DNA from: Maribacter halichondriae
Lineage (GTDB): Bacteria > Bacteroidota > Bacteroidia > Flavobacteriales > Flavobacteriaceae
Reading direction: 5' to 3'
Length of the DNA: 64,000 nt
Assembly (NCBI RefSeq): GCF_027474825.1
Contig: NZ_CP107030.1
Location: forward strand, 2,734,529-2,798,528
A model generated the notes under the pieces. That model was not told the origin of the DNA. It did no database searches and saw only the letters and a program-made list of their open reading frames with translations. Below, piece after piece: positions 42,758 to 52,698 of this stretch. Made by a program: the position numbers and the translations under genes. Positions within the stretch are counted from its first letter, which is position 1, and each line of letters opens with the position of its first letter.

Positions 42758-44137
42758 ATGAAAAAGGTTACATACCGCGATCAACTAGCCAAAGTTTTAG
42801 GTATCAGTTTATTAGTAATCCTATTTTTTTCACATTCTCTTATTGCGCAAGAAGAGGCCACAGATGAAATGATCGATATAGTCGAGACCGCTGTTTCAGA
42901 TGCGGGTGAGGGTGATCCTGTGAACGGGAAGGCACTTTTCAATCAAAATTGTGCCGCTTGTCATGCCATGGATCGAAAAATGACAGGCCCGGCACTGGCA
43001 AATGTAGAAAGTCGTCTTGCCGAGGAAGAAGGTTTGGACAAGGCCTGGTTATATGCTTGGATAAAGAATAGTCCAGCAATGATTAAATCGGGCGATGCCT
43101 ATGCCGTCAAAATCTACAACGAGTACAATCAGGCGGCGATGACCGCTTTCCCGACACTTTCTGACGGGGATATTGATGATATTTTAGCGTATACGGCAGC
43201 ACCTGCAGCTGCACCTGCAGCCCAGGCCGCCACTTCGGACTCAGGTGGAGGAGATGCTTCAAAATCATCGGGAATTTCGAACGAACTCATTCTGGGGGCC
43301 TTGGCCTTAGTGTTCGCGTTACTGATTTTTATGCTTTTCTCTGTCAACAAAACATTGAGAAGGGTCATGGAGGCCAATGGGGTAGAGGTGGAAAAGGAAG
43401 TGGGTAAACGCACTCCTATTTGGAAGGCTTTTGCCAAAAATCAATTTTTGGTGCTTGTTACGGCCATATTTTTGCTTTTGGGAAGTGCTTATTTTGCCTA
43501 CGGATGGATGATGCAAATAGGTATCGATCAAGGGTATCAGCCAATACAGCCTATCCACTATTCTCATAAAGTACATGCGGGTGACAATAAAATCGAATGT
43601 AAGTATTGCCACTCTTCGGCGAGGGTTTCAAAACACTCGGGTATACCTTCTTTGAATGTTTGTATGAATTGTCATAAGTCTATTTATGAATATAAGGGCA
43701 ATCCTGAAGGGCCAAGTAGTGAAGATTTAGCCAACGGGTATACCAATGAATTCTATACTGGTGAAATCAAGAAATTGTACAAAGCCGTTGGGTGGGATGA
43801 AGAGAATCAGAAATACACTGGGGAGTCTCAGCCAGTAGAGTGGGTTCGAATTCATAACCTTCCCGACTTTGCTTATTTCAATCATTCGCAACATGTTTCG
43901 GTAGCGGGTATCGAATGTCAAACCTGTCACGGTCCTGTTGAGGAAATGGAAATTATGTACCAATATTCTCCGTTGACCATGGGTTGGTGTATCAATTGCC
44001 ACCGAGAAACCAATGTGAAAGTCGAAGGCAACGAATATTATGAAAAAATTCATGCAGAGCTTTCCAAGAAATATGGAGTTGAGAATTTGACCGCGGCACA
44101 AATGGGTGGCCTTGAATGTGGAAAGTGCCACTATTAA
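42758..44137 (+). CDS. actA: alternative complex III subunit ActA, fused to a monohaem cytochrome c domain
   Basis: 459 residues with six c-type haem motifs: CAACH in an N-terminal cytochrome c domain (about residues 60-140), then CKYCH, CMNCH, CQTCH, CINCH and CGKCH of the ActA pentahaem part. There is a signal peptide or anchor at the start and two further membrane segments (about 170-195 and 225-250). It takes electrons from the quinol-oxidising part of the complex. The Ala/Pro-rich linker separates the fused domains. First gene of the operon. Confidence 0.93.
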   Translation: MKKVTYRDQLAKVLGISLLVILFFSHSLIAQEEATDEMIDIVETAVSDAGEGDPVNGKALFNQNCAACHAMDRKMTGPALANVESRLAEEEGLDKAWLYAWIKNSPAMIKSGDAYAVKIYNEYNQAAMTAFPTLSDGDIDDILAYTAAPAAAPAAQAATSDSGGGDASKSSGISNELILGALALVFALLIFMLFSVNKTLRRVMEANGVEVEKEVGKRTPIWKAFAKNQFLVLVTAIFLLLGSAYFAYGWMMQIGIDQGYQPIQPIHYSHKVHAGDNKIECKYCHSSARVSKHSGIPSLNVCMNCHKSIYEYKGNPEGPSSEDLANGYTNEFYTGEIKKLYKAVGWDEENQKYTGESQPVEWVRIHNLPDFAYFNHSQHVSVAGIECQTCHGPVEEMEIMYQYSPLTMGWCINCHRETNVKVEGNEYYEKIHAELSKKYGVENLTAAQMGGLECGKCHY

Positions 44138-44169
44138 ACTATTAAGCAGCTAATTACAGAGATATACGT

Positions 44170-47100
44170 ATGGCATCGAATAAAAAATATTGGAAGAGCG
44201 AAGCGGAGTTAAACCCTAACGATTCCATTGTTGAGACGCTAAAGCAGAACGAATTTGTCGAAGAAATTCCAGTGGATGAATTTTTGGGTGACAAAGAAGG
44301 TTTGTCATCAAGTAGTACCAATCGAAGGGACTTTTTGAAGTATGTCGGTTTCAGTACTGCTGCGGCTGCAATGGCGGCCTGTGAAGGCCCTGTGATTAAG
44401 TCCATACCGTATGTTGTACAACCTGAGAACATTATTCCTGGGGTAGCAAATTACTACGCGACTACCATTGCCAACGGATTTGATTTTGCCAGTATCTTGG
44501 TAAAAACACGTGAAGGAAGACCTATAAAAATCGAAAATAATACCGATGTAAAAGTAGGCGGAGGTGCCAATGCACGAGTACAGGCTTCTGTACTTTCGCT
44601 ATATGATTCAACGCGTTTGCAAGGTCCGGTATCGGGCGGAGAACCTGTGGATTGGGATACTTTAGATACCCGGGTACGTGCCCAATTAGGAACGGCAAGT
44701 AATTCAGGAAAACAAATCGCCATATTGACACAGACCTATGCGAGTCCGTCGACAAAAAGATTGATGGCGGAATTCAAGGAGGCTTACCCGACCGCTACTC
44801 ATATAACCTATGACGCTATTTCAGAAGATGCGGCCCTGACCGCTTTTGAAAACCAATACGGAGAACGTGCCTTAGCCGATTATGATTTTGAAAAGGCAGG
44901 ACTCATCGTTTCTTTCGGAGCTGATTTCTTAGGAGATTGGCAAGGTGGTGGATATGATGGCAGCTATTCGAAAGGGCGTGTGCCAAAGAACGGTAAAATG
45001 TCACGACATGTGCAGTTCGAGGCCAATATGTCTTTGACCGGTGCCAATGCGGACCAAAGAATTCCTTTGACGCCGATGCAACAGAAAGTAGCTTTGGCGC
45101 AATTATATGCCAAGTTGAACGGTACAAGTATCGGTGGGGAGTTACCTGAATATGCACAAAGAGCATTGGATGTTATTGTAAAGCAAATCGGAGCGAACAA
45201 ATCAGGAGCGGTAGTCGTTACCGGAATTGATGACGTAAACGCCCAAGCGGTAGTTTTGTCTATTAATGAAATGTTAGGTAGTACGGCCTTCGATGCCGCT
45301 GCACCCAGATATACAAGGCAAGGTAATACAAAAGCTGTCAACCAATTGGTAGCTGATATGAAGGCCGATAAGGTCGGGGTGTTATTGATGGATGGGGTCA
45401 ACCCCATGTATTCGCTTCCCAACGCTTCCGATTTTAAGGAAGGTCTGGAAAAGGTTGATTTGTCGGTAGCATTTTCGACGAACTGGAACGAGACTACAGA
45501 GGCTGCTACGTTCACGGCCGCTGCCAATCATTATTTGGAATCTTGGGGTGATACCCAATTGAAAAAAGGTCATTATAGTTTGATGCAGCCCGCGATTCGT
45601 GAATTGTTCGATACCAGACAATTCCAAGGAGCGATGCTACAATGGATGGGCAGTGACAAAAGCTACTACGATTATATCAAGGAGACTTGGAACACTTTCG
45701 TTTTGAACGGAGGCAGTTGGAGCCAGGCTTTGCAAGATGGTGTGTTCTCTGGTTCAAGTGCGCCGATGGATTCGGAAAGTGAAATGGCCGATCCGGCCAT
45801 ATCTGCTCCGGTCATTGCCGATAAAGAAGCTGAGGATGAGACGGAAGAAGTTGCCGAAACGACTACGAATTCAATAGCGAATTCGGTTCAAAGTTTGGCT
45901 AATGCTACCAGTGGTGGCGGAATGGAATTGACACTGTATTCCAAAGTAGGCATGGGCGATGGTCAGCAAGCCAACAACCCATGGTTACAAGAGTTTCCGG
46001 ATCCGATTACCCGTGTAACTTGGGACAATTATGTTATTGTTTCAAGAGCAGATTCAGAAAAATTGGGACTTGAAAATTGGAATGTTGCCAATGGTGGCAT
46101 GAATGGTAGTTATGCGAAAATTACAGTGAATGGCGTGACGATTGACAATGTTCCTGTTATCGTTCAACCGGGTCAAGCAAACGGGTCTATAGGTCTTTCA
46201 TTCGGTTATGGCAAGAAAGTCGGAATGAAGTCGGAAATGCAGACCGGTGTGAACGCCTTTTTATTATATCAAGGATTCAATAGTATTCAATCTGCAACAA
46301 TAGAAAAATCTGCCGGGGAGCATGAATTTGCTTGTGTTCAGCTACATAAGACATTGATGGGTAGGGGCGATATTATTAAAGAGACCACTCTAGAAATATT
46401 CAATACCAAAGATCATTCGGAATGGAACGAAGTTCCTATGGTGTCTTTAAACCATCAAGAAGTTCCTGCCACAACGGTAGACCTTTGGGATAGTTTTGAT
46501 CGCTCAATCGGGCATCATTTTAATATGTCCATCGATTTGAATGCCTGTACGGGTTGCGGTGCTTGCATTATTGCCTGTCATGCCGAGAACAACGTTCCGG
46601 TGGTCGGAAAACAAGAGGTACGAAAAAGTAGGGATATGCACTGGTTGCGTATCGATAGATATTATTCCTCCGAAGAAACATTTGAAGGGGATAATACCAA
46701 AAAAGATGAATTTGATGGTCTTTCTGGAGAGAAGGGTTCTTTGGGTGGGTTTGGTGAGTTGGAGCATCCAGCGGCCAATCCTCAAGTGGTTTTTCAACCT
46801 GTGATGTGCCAGCACTGTAACCATGCGCCGTGTGAAACGGTCTGTCCGGTTGCGGCAACATCGCACGGTCGTCAGGGTCAAAATCAGATGGCATACAACC
46901 GATGTGTAGGTACGCGGTATTGTGCGAACAACTGTCCGTACAAAGTGCGTCGATTTAACTGGTTCCTCTATAACAATAATGACGAGTTCGATTTCCATAT
47001 GAACAATGATTTAGGCAAGATGGTATTGAATCCTGATGTGAACGTTCGTTCAAGAGGGGTTATCGAAAAATGTTCGATGTGTATCCAAAAAACACAGAAA

Positions 47101-47331
47101 ACGATTTTGGATGCCAAAAGGGATGGTCGATTGATTAAGGATGGTGAATTCCAGACCGCATGTTCATCCGCATGTAATAACGGAGCCATCGTTTTTGGAG
47201 ATGTTAATGATAAAGAAAGTAAAATTGCCGAGTTGAAAGAAAGTGATAGGATGTACCATTTATTGGAGAGTGTGGGAACAAAACCCAATGTATTCTATCA
47301 TGTAAAAGTGAGAAACACTAACGAAGCATAA
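44170..47331 (+). CDS. actB: alternative complex III subunit ActB (molybdopterin-like + Fe-S)
   Basis: 1053 residues. A Tat-type signal (RRDFLKYVGFSTAAAAMAAC) begins near residue 52. A molybdopterin-oxidoreductase-like domain, which in this complex carries no Mo cofactor, is followed from about residue 780 by a ferredoxin-like domain with Cys clusters (CTGCGACIIAC, CQHCNHAPCETVC, CVGTRYCANNC, CSMCIQK). Those ligate four Fe-S clusters. An acidic, low-complexity insertion lies near residues 530-580. It bridges ActA and the membrane part. Confidence 0.95.
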   Translation: MASNKKYWKSEAELNPNDSIVETLKQNEFVEEIPVDEFLGDKEGLSSSSTNRRDFLKYVGFSTAAAAMAACEGPVIKSIPYVVQPENIIPGVANYYATTIANGFDFASILVKTREGRPIKIENNTDVKVGGGANARVQASVLSLYDSTRLQGPVSGGEPVDWDTLDTRVRAQLGTASNSGKQIAILTQTYASPSTKRLMAEFKEAYPTATHITYDAISEDAALTAFENQYGERALADYDFEKAGLIVSFGADFLGDWQGGGYDGSYSKGRVPKNGKMSRHVQFEANMSLTGANADQRIPLTPMQQKVALAQLYAKLNGTSIGGELPEYAQRALDVIVKQIGANKSGAVVVTGIDDVNAQAVVLSINEMLGSTAFDAAAPRYTRQGNTKAVNQLVADMKADKVGVLLMDGVNPMYSLPNASDFKEGLEKVDLSVAFSTNWNETTEAATFTAAANHYLESWGDTQLKKGHYSLMQPAIRELFDTRQFQGAMLQWMGSDKSYYDYIKETWNTFVLNGGSWSQALQDGVFSGSSAPMDSESEMADPAISAPVIADKEAEDETEEVAETTTNSIANSVQSLANATSGGGMELTLYSKVGMGDGQQANNPWLQEFPDPITRVTWDNYVIVSRADSEKLGLENWNVANGGMNGSYAKITVNGVTIDNVPVIVQPGQANGSIGLSFGYGKKVGMKSEMQTGVNAFLLYQGFNSIQSATIEKSAGEHEFACVQLHKTLMGRGDIIKETTLEIFNTKDHSEWNEVPMVSLNHQEVPATTVDLWDSFDRSIGHHFNMSIDLNACTGCGACIIACHAENNVPVVGKQEVRKSRDMHWLRIDRYYSSEETFEGDNTKKDEFDGLSGEKGSLGGFGELEHPAANPQVVFQPVMCQHCNHAPCETVCPVAATSHGRQGQNQMAYNRCVGTRYCANNCPYKVRRFNWFLYNNNDEFDFHMNNDLGKMVLNPDVNVRSRGVIEKCSMCIQKTQKTILDAKRDGRLIKDGEFQTACSSACNNGAIVFGDVNDKESKIAELKESDRMYHLLESVGTKPNVFYHVKVRNTNEA

Positions 47332-47365
47332 AAATATAATTAGAAAGTAACTATAATAGAAGTCT

Positions 47366-49117
47366 ATGGCGTCGCATTACGAAGCACCTATACGAAAACC
47401 CTTAGTTATCGGAGACAAAGGCTACCACGATGTTACCGTGGATATTGCCGCTCCTGTAGAAGGTAAGGCCAATAAGCACTGGTGGATTGTTTTTACCATT
47501 GCGTTGGTAGCATTCCTTTGGGGCGTTGGGTGTATTATCTACACGATTTCAACAGGTATCGGTACATGGGGTCTTAACAAGACCGTAAACTGGGCCTGGG
47601 ATATTACCAACTTCGTTTGGTGGGTAGGTATTGGTCATGCAGGAACACTAATTTCAGCAGTACTCCTGCTCTTTAGACAAAAATGGAGAATGGCCATCAA
47701 CCGTTCTGCGGAGGCGATGACCATTTTCTCGGTGATTCAAGCTGGACTTTTCCCGATCATTCACATGGGTCGCCCTTGGTTGGCCTATTGGGTTTTACCT
47801 ATCCCGAACCAATTCGGTTCGCTTTGGGTCAACTTTAATTCCCCTTTATTGTGGGATGTATTCGCGATATCGACCTATCTGTCCGTTTCACTGGTTTTCT
47901 GGTGGACAGGTTTGTTGCCTGATTTTGCCATGATCCGAGATCGCGCGGTAAGACCTTTTCAAAAGAAAATTTATAGCCTTTTGAGCTTCGGATGGAGTGG
48001 ACGCGCAAAAGATTGGCAGCGATTTGAGGAGGTTTCCTTGGTATTGGCCGGACTAGCTACTCCGTTGGTACTTTCTGTTCACACCATTGTATCCTTCGAC
48101 TTTGCTACCTCGGTCATCCCCGGATGGCATACTACCATTTTTCCACCCTACTTTGTTGCCGGTGCGATTTTCTCAGGTTTTGCTATGGTGAATACCCTTT
48201 TGATAATTATGCGTAAAGTATGTCATTTAGAAAATTATATTACCGTACAGCATATCGAATTGATGAATATAGTCATCATGTTGACAGGATCTATTGTAGG
48301 TTGTGCCTATATCACTGAGTTGTTTATGGCTTGGTATTCAGGGGTTGAATATGAACAATATGCCTTTTTGAATAGGGCAACAGGACCGTACTGGTGGGCC
48401 TATTGGTCAATGATGACCTGTAATGTATTCTCGCCTCAGTTCATGTGGTTCAAGAAATTGCGTACCAGTATCATGTTCTCGTTCTTTATTTCGATTGTGG
48501 TAAACATAGGTATGTGGTTCGAACGTTTTGTAATTATCGTGACTTCGCTTCACAGAGATTACCTTCCTTCTTCATGGACGATGTTCTCACCAACATTTGT
48601 CGATATCGGAATTTTCATCGGTACCATAGGATTCTTCTTTGTATTGTTTCTCTTGTATGCAAGAACCTTCCCGGTAATTGCTCAGGCCGAAGTAAAATCC
48701 ATTTTGAAGTCCTCAGGTGAGAGGTACAAGAAATTGCGTGATGCGGGCCAGCCATTGTACACTATTGAAAAGAAGGGTATTGTTGCGGAACCTAAAAAAG
48801 AAATAATTACCGACGATGTTCTTATGGGAGAAGTTGTTCCTGCTAAAGATGATAAACTTGGCGTTAATGAACTTCTTAGTTCCATTGGAACCTTCGATTC
48901 CGCTAAGGAAACACCTGATGATTTGAAAAAAGTAAAAGGCATCGGGCCAAAAATGGAACAGACATTGAACCAAATAGGAATTTACACTTTTGCACAAGTA
49001 GGCCGAATGACCGCTAAGGAATACGATTTGTTGGATTCTATTACCGAAGCATTTCCCGGTAGGGCACAACGCGATGACTGGGCTGGGCAAGCTCGAATTT
49101 TAAATTCTAAGAAATAA
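47366..49117 (+). CDS. actC: alternative complex III subunit ActC (NrfD/PsrC family) with C-terminal HhH domain
   Basis: A 583-residue membrane protein with about ten membrane segments (residues 35-440), the quinol-binding NrfD-type subunit. Beyond the usual end it carries an extra, soluble tail of roughly 110 residues including TPDDLKKVKGIGPKMEQTLN and IYTFAQVGRMTAKEYDLLDS. That is a helix-hairpin-helix pattern, normally seen in DNA-binding proteins and in some bacterial respiratory proteins. It is separated from the membrane core by a charged linker. Start 34 nt after actB. Confidence 0.93.
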   Translation: MASHYEAPIRKPLVIGDKGYHDVTVDIAAPVEGKANKHWWIVFTIALVAFLWGVGCIIYTISTGIGTWGLNKTVNWAWDITNFVWWVGIGHAGTLISAVLLLFRQKWRMAINRSAEAMTIFSVIQAGLFPIIHMGRPWLAYWVLPIPNQFGSLWVNFNSPLLWDVFAISTYLSVSLVFWWTGLLPDFAMIRDRAVRPFQKKIYSLLSFGWSGRAKDWQRFEEVSLVLAGLATPLVLSVHTIVSFDFATSVIPGWHTTIFPPYFVAGAIFSGFAMVNTLLIIMRKVCHLENYITVQHIELMNIVIMLTGSIVGCAYITELFMAWYSGVEYEQYAFLNRATGPYWWAYWSMMTCNVFSPQFMWFKKLRTSIMFSFFISIVVNIGMWFERFVIIVTSLHRDYLPSSWTMFSPTFVDIGIFIGTIGFFFVLFLLYARTFPVIAQAEVKSILKSSGERYKKLRDAGQPLYTIEKKGIVAEPKKEIITDDVLMGEVVPAKDDKLGVNELLSSIGTFDSAKETPDDLKKVKGIGPKMEQTLNQIGIYTFAQVGRMTAKEYDLLDSITEAFPGRAQRDDWAGQARILNSKK

Positions 49118-49120
49118 GAT

Positions 49121-49714
49121 ATGGCATCTAAAGTTATACATGCATATTACAACGATGATGACGTGCTTATGCATGCGGTCAAAAAAGTAAAGGCGGAGAA
49201 ACATCATATCGAGGAAGTGTTTTGCCCATTTCCGGTACATGGTTTGGACAAGGCGATGGGGCTTGCCCCTACACGGATTGCCATCACATCTTTTATGTAT
49301 GGATGTTTGGGCTTGGTGGTCTCCATAGTCATGATGAATTACATTATGATTGAAGATTGGCCTCAAGATATCGGTGGAAAACCGAGTTTCAGTTATATAG
49401 AGAATATGCCGGCTTTTGTGCCAATTATGTTCGAATTGACAGTATTCTTTGCGGCGCATTTAATGGTGATTACGTTTTATTTGAGAAGTAGACTTTGGCC
49501 TTTTAAAAAAGCTGAGAATCCGGACGTAAGAACGACCGACGATCATTTTATTATGGAAATCGAGTTGCACGACAATGAAAAGGAACTTACAAATTTGTTG
49601 TTGGATACCGGTGCCGTTGAAATTAATGTATCAGAAAAAACCTTCATTGAATATGAACAGTTTTGTAAAAATAATAGTTGTCTTTGGGCTGATTTTGACG
49701 ATTGCTTCGTGTAA
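49121..49714 (+). CDS. actD: alternative complex III subunit ActD (DUF3341)
   Basis: A 197-residue protein with two membrane segments (about 55-80 and 95-120) and the family's N-terminal ferredoxin-like region (VKKVKAEKHHIEEVFCPFPV). It anchors to ActC/ActF in the complex. It starts 3 nt after actC. Its last 20 codons overlap the beginning of actE in another frame (62 nt), which is long for this operon; a missed stop caused by an indel cannot be excluded. Confidence 0.9.
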   Translation: MASKVIHAYYNDDDVLMHAVKKVKAEKHHIEEVFCPFPVHGLDKAMGLAPTRIAITSFMYGCLGLVVSIVMMNYIMIEDWPQDIGGKPSFSYIENMPAFVPIMFELTVFFAAHLMVITFYLRSRLWPFKKAENPDVRTTDDHFIMEIELHDNEKELTNLLLDTGAVEINVSEKTFIEYEQFCKNNSCLWADFDDCFV

Positions 49715-50216
49715 CACGGATAAAAAAGAACCCAATTATCAATACATGCCGAATATGTACGAACCTGTGGGTTACGAGACGTATGGTGAGGTCGATTTTT
49801 TACCGAACAATCAAGAGGCCAAGTTGCCGGCTGAAAATACGATTATGAGAGGTTGGTTGCCCTATGAATTTGAGAACACTCCTGAAGGTAAAGAATTGGC
49901 AAGATTGAATCCGAGTCCGCTAGATTCGTTGCAAATGGAAGATAATCTAGCTTCGGGCCAAGCCTTGTATACGATTTACTGTGCTATTTGTCATGGCGAC
50001 AAGGGTGCTGGGCAAGGTACTTTGGTGAAGCGCGAAAAAATACTTGGTGTGCCAAGCTATGCTGATGCCGCGAGAAGCATTACGGTAGGAACGAGTTATC
50101 ATACAATGCAGTATGGTCTAAATTCCATGGGCTCATATGCCTCCCAAATGAATACGGAAGAAATGTGGCAGGTTTCGGAATATGTGATGAAACTCAAACA
50201 AGACTTAACAAAATAA
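49653..50216 (+). CDS. actE: alternative complex III subunit ActE (monohaem cytochrome c lipoprotein)
   Basis: A 187-residue lipoprotein: signal with lipobox (LILTIASC), haem motif CAICH at about residue 107 and the distal Met in the C-terminal half. It passes electrons from ActA to the oxidase. The ATG at 49653 starts exactly at the signal peptide (MNSFVKIIVVFGLILT); the more upstream frame is shadow coding of actD. Confidence 0.92.
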   Translation: MNSFVKIIVVFGLILTIASCNTDKKEPNYQYMPNMYEPVGYETYGEVDFLPNNQEAKLPAENTIMRGWLPYEFENTPEGKELARLNPSPLDSLQMEDNLASGQALYTIYCAICHGDKGAGQGTLVKREKILGVPSYADAARSITVGTSYHTMQYGLNSMGSYASQMNTEEMWQVSEYVMKLKQDLTK

Positions 50217-50232
50217 TACAGAGAACAGAGCT

Positions 50233-51569
50233 ATGTATACGGTTTCTAATAAGTTGAAAATAGGTTCCATTATTCTAATGGTCGTTGGAGCTTTGGGTAT
50301 AATCGGAGGATTCGTATCCGCACCGGGTACGGTCGAAGAGGCGAAGGCCATAGTGGCAAGCCACGACGATGGTCATGGTGAATCTCATGGCGAAGATGCC
50401 GCGCATGTTGGCGACCAATCCCATGGAGCGGTCGGTGAACATAGTGGTGAAGCAACGCATGACGCCTCTCACGACGAGCACCTACTGCACCAATTACAGA
50501 ACAAACCTTGGGCCGCACTATATGTTGCCGCCTTCTTTTTCATGATGATTGCTTTGGGGGTTCTAGCCTTCTATGCTATTCAACGGGCCGCTCAGGCAGG
50601 TTGGTCTCCACTACTATTTCGGGTAATGGAGGGCATAACGGCTTACTTGGTTCCAGGCGGTATTGCGGTTTTTGTGCTGTTGGTCTTGTCGGTCATGCAC
50701 ATGAACCATCTGTTTGTATGGATGGACCCCGAGGTCGTTGCACACGACGAATTGCTACAGGGAAAAGCAGGGTATCTCAATCCAACTTTCTTTTTAATAA
50801 GGGCCGTCATCTTTTTAGGAGGCTGGATTGCCTATAGGGAATATTCCAGAAAGCTATCATTGCAACAAGATGAGTCTGGAGATAATTCGAATTTCAAACT
50901 GAACTTTAGAATATCGGCCGCCTTTTTGGTCTTCTATTTGATATCCGAGTCCATCATGTCTTGGGATTGGATTATGAGCGTAGACCCACACTGGTTCAGC
51001 ACACTTTTTGGTTGGTATATTTTTGCCAGCATGTTCGTATCGGGCATCACGGTAATTGCAATGGTAACCATCTATTTGAAATCAAAGGGACATTTGCCCG
51101 ATGTGAATGACAGCCACATTCATGACTTGGCGAAATTTATGTTCGGTATCAGTATATTTTGGACGTATCTATGGTTCTCACAATTTATGCTGATATGGTA
51201 TTCCAATATTCGGAAGAGGTTACGTATTACGTAACCCGAATAGAAGACTATAAATTACCATTTTTTGGAATGGTAGTGATGAACTTTTTGTTCCCCGTGC
51301 TTTTATTGATGAATAGCGATTACAAGCGTATCAATTGGTTCGTTATCATGGCAGGAATCGTAATTTTGGCAGGGCATTATATGGATATATTCAATGCAAT
51401 CATGCCATCAACGGTTGGAGACCAATGGTACATAGGAATGGCCGAGATAGGTGCAGTATTGTTTTTTGCAGGATTCTTTATTTTCTGGGTATTTAGGGCC
51501 CTTTCAAGTGCACCTTTGCAGCCCAAACGGAATCCCTTTATCGAGGAGAGCCGTCATTTTCATTATTAG
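50233..51569 (+). CDS. actF: alternative complex III subunit ActF (frameshifted)
   Basis: A 445-residue repaired membrane protein with about ten spans, homologous to ActC and NrfD-like. The frame breaks at 51211, where CC appears as a single C; repair gives WYSNIPEEVTYYVTRIEDYK and continues to 51569. Between spans 1 and 2 is a His/Asp/Glu-rich loop of about 60 residues (HDDGHGESHGEDAAH). ActF completes the membrane part of the complex, so a true loss of function is unlikely in a respiring cell. Confidence 0.9.
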
Positions 51570-51597
51570 TAAGTAAAGTATAATATTAAATCATACA

Positions 51598-52656
51598 ATG
51601 ACTACATTATTAACTTTAACCGTTTTGATACTGGTGGCCGTCGCAATTTGGCAGATGACCAAAATATTCGAACTCAGTCAGCTTAGAACGGAAACGGCGC
51701 AGATTGCGAACGACAAGGATAACAAGAACAACGGATATCTTATGTTGGTCTTTCTGGTGTTCATCTACGGGATAACGATTTTCAGTTTTTGGAAATACGG
51801 TAAATTCCTTTTGCCCGAATCGTCTTCCGCACATGGTGCAGAGTATGATTCCTTGATGTTATGGTCATTTGTGATTATATTTATAGTCCAGACGATTACT
51901 CAATTCTTATTACATTATTATGCGTATAAGTATAAAGGTAAAAAAGGAAAAAAGGCTTTGTTTTTCGCCGATAACAATATGCTTGAAGCCATTTGGACCA
52001 TAATACCCGTTATCGTTCTTGCAGGACTTATTTTATGGGGCCTCTACACATGGACCGATATTATGGATATTAATGACGATGACGATCCGTTGGTGGTAGA
52101 GCTTTATGCTCAGCAGTTCAACTGGACGGCTCGATATGGTGGGGCTGACAATGTTCTTGGCGGTGCCAATGTGCGTATGATCGATATTGACAAAGCCAAT
52201 GTTCTAGGTTTAGATGAAGGGGACTCCTATGCCTCCGATGATGTCATAGTTAAAGAATTGCATCTTCCTGTCGGTAGAAAAGTGAACTTCAAGTTTCGTT
52301 CGCAAGATGTATTGCACTCGGCGTATTTCCCCCATTTCAGGGCCCAGATGAACTGCGTTCCTGGTATGACTACCGAGTTTTCCTTTACTCCGATTACCAC
52401 TACTGCAGAAATAAGGCAAAACCCTGATGTAATTGATAAAGTAGAACGAACGAACAAGATCAGGGCTGAAAGGGCTGCCAATGGTGAACCGAATTCAGAC
52501 CCATGGGAATATGACTATATCTTGCTCTGCAACAAAATTTGTGGAAAGTCGCATTATAACATGCAGATGAAGATTATTGTGGAGACAGAGGAAGAATATA
52601 ACGAGTGGATGAAGACCCAACGGACGTTTGGTCAGACAATGGCATCGATGCAATAA
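51598..52656 (+). CDS. coxB: cytochrome c oxidase subunit II
   Basis: 352 residues with three N-terminal membrane segments (one signal-like, then about 45-65 and 80-105) and a periplasmic cupredoxin domain. CuA ligands are visible: the His of DVLHSAYFPHFRAQMN and the late CNKICGKSHYNM (two Cys, His, Met). It receives electrons from cytochrome c or ActE and passes them to CoxA. An insertion of about 40 residues between the two ligand groups is typical of flavobacteria. Confidence 0.95.
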   Translation: MTTLLTLTVLILVAVAIWQMTKIFELSQLRTETAQIANDKDNKNNGYLMLVFLVFIYGITIFSFWKYGKFLLPESSSAHGAEYDSLMLWSFVIIFIVQTITQFLLHYYAYKYKGKKGKKALFFADNNMLEAIWTIIPVIVLAGLILWGLYTWTDIMDINDDDDPLVVELYAQQFNWTARYGGADNVLGGANVRMIDIDKANVLGLDEGDSYASDDVIVKELHLPVGRKVNFKFRSQDVLHSAYFPHFRAQMNCVPGMTTEFSFTPITTTAEIRQNPDVIDKVERTNKIRAERAANGEPNSDPWEYDYILLCNKICGKSHYNMQMKIIVETEEEYNEWMKTQRTFGQTMASMQ

Positions 52657-52698
52657 CGAGCTGTAAAAAGAAAATTTAATATTTTAAAGCATTTATTT

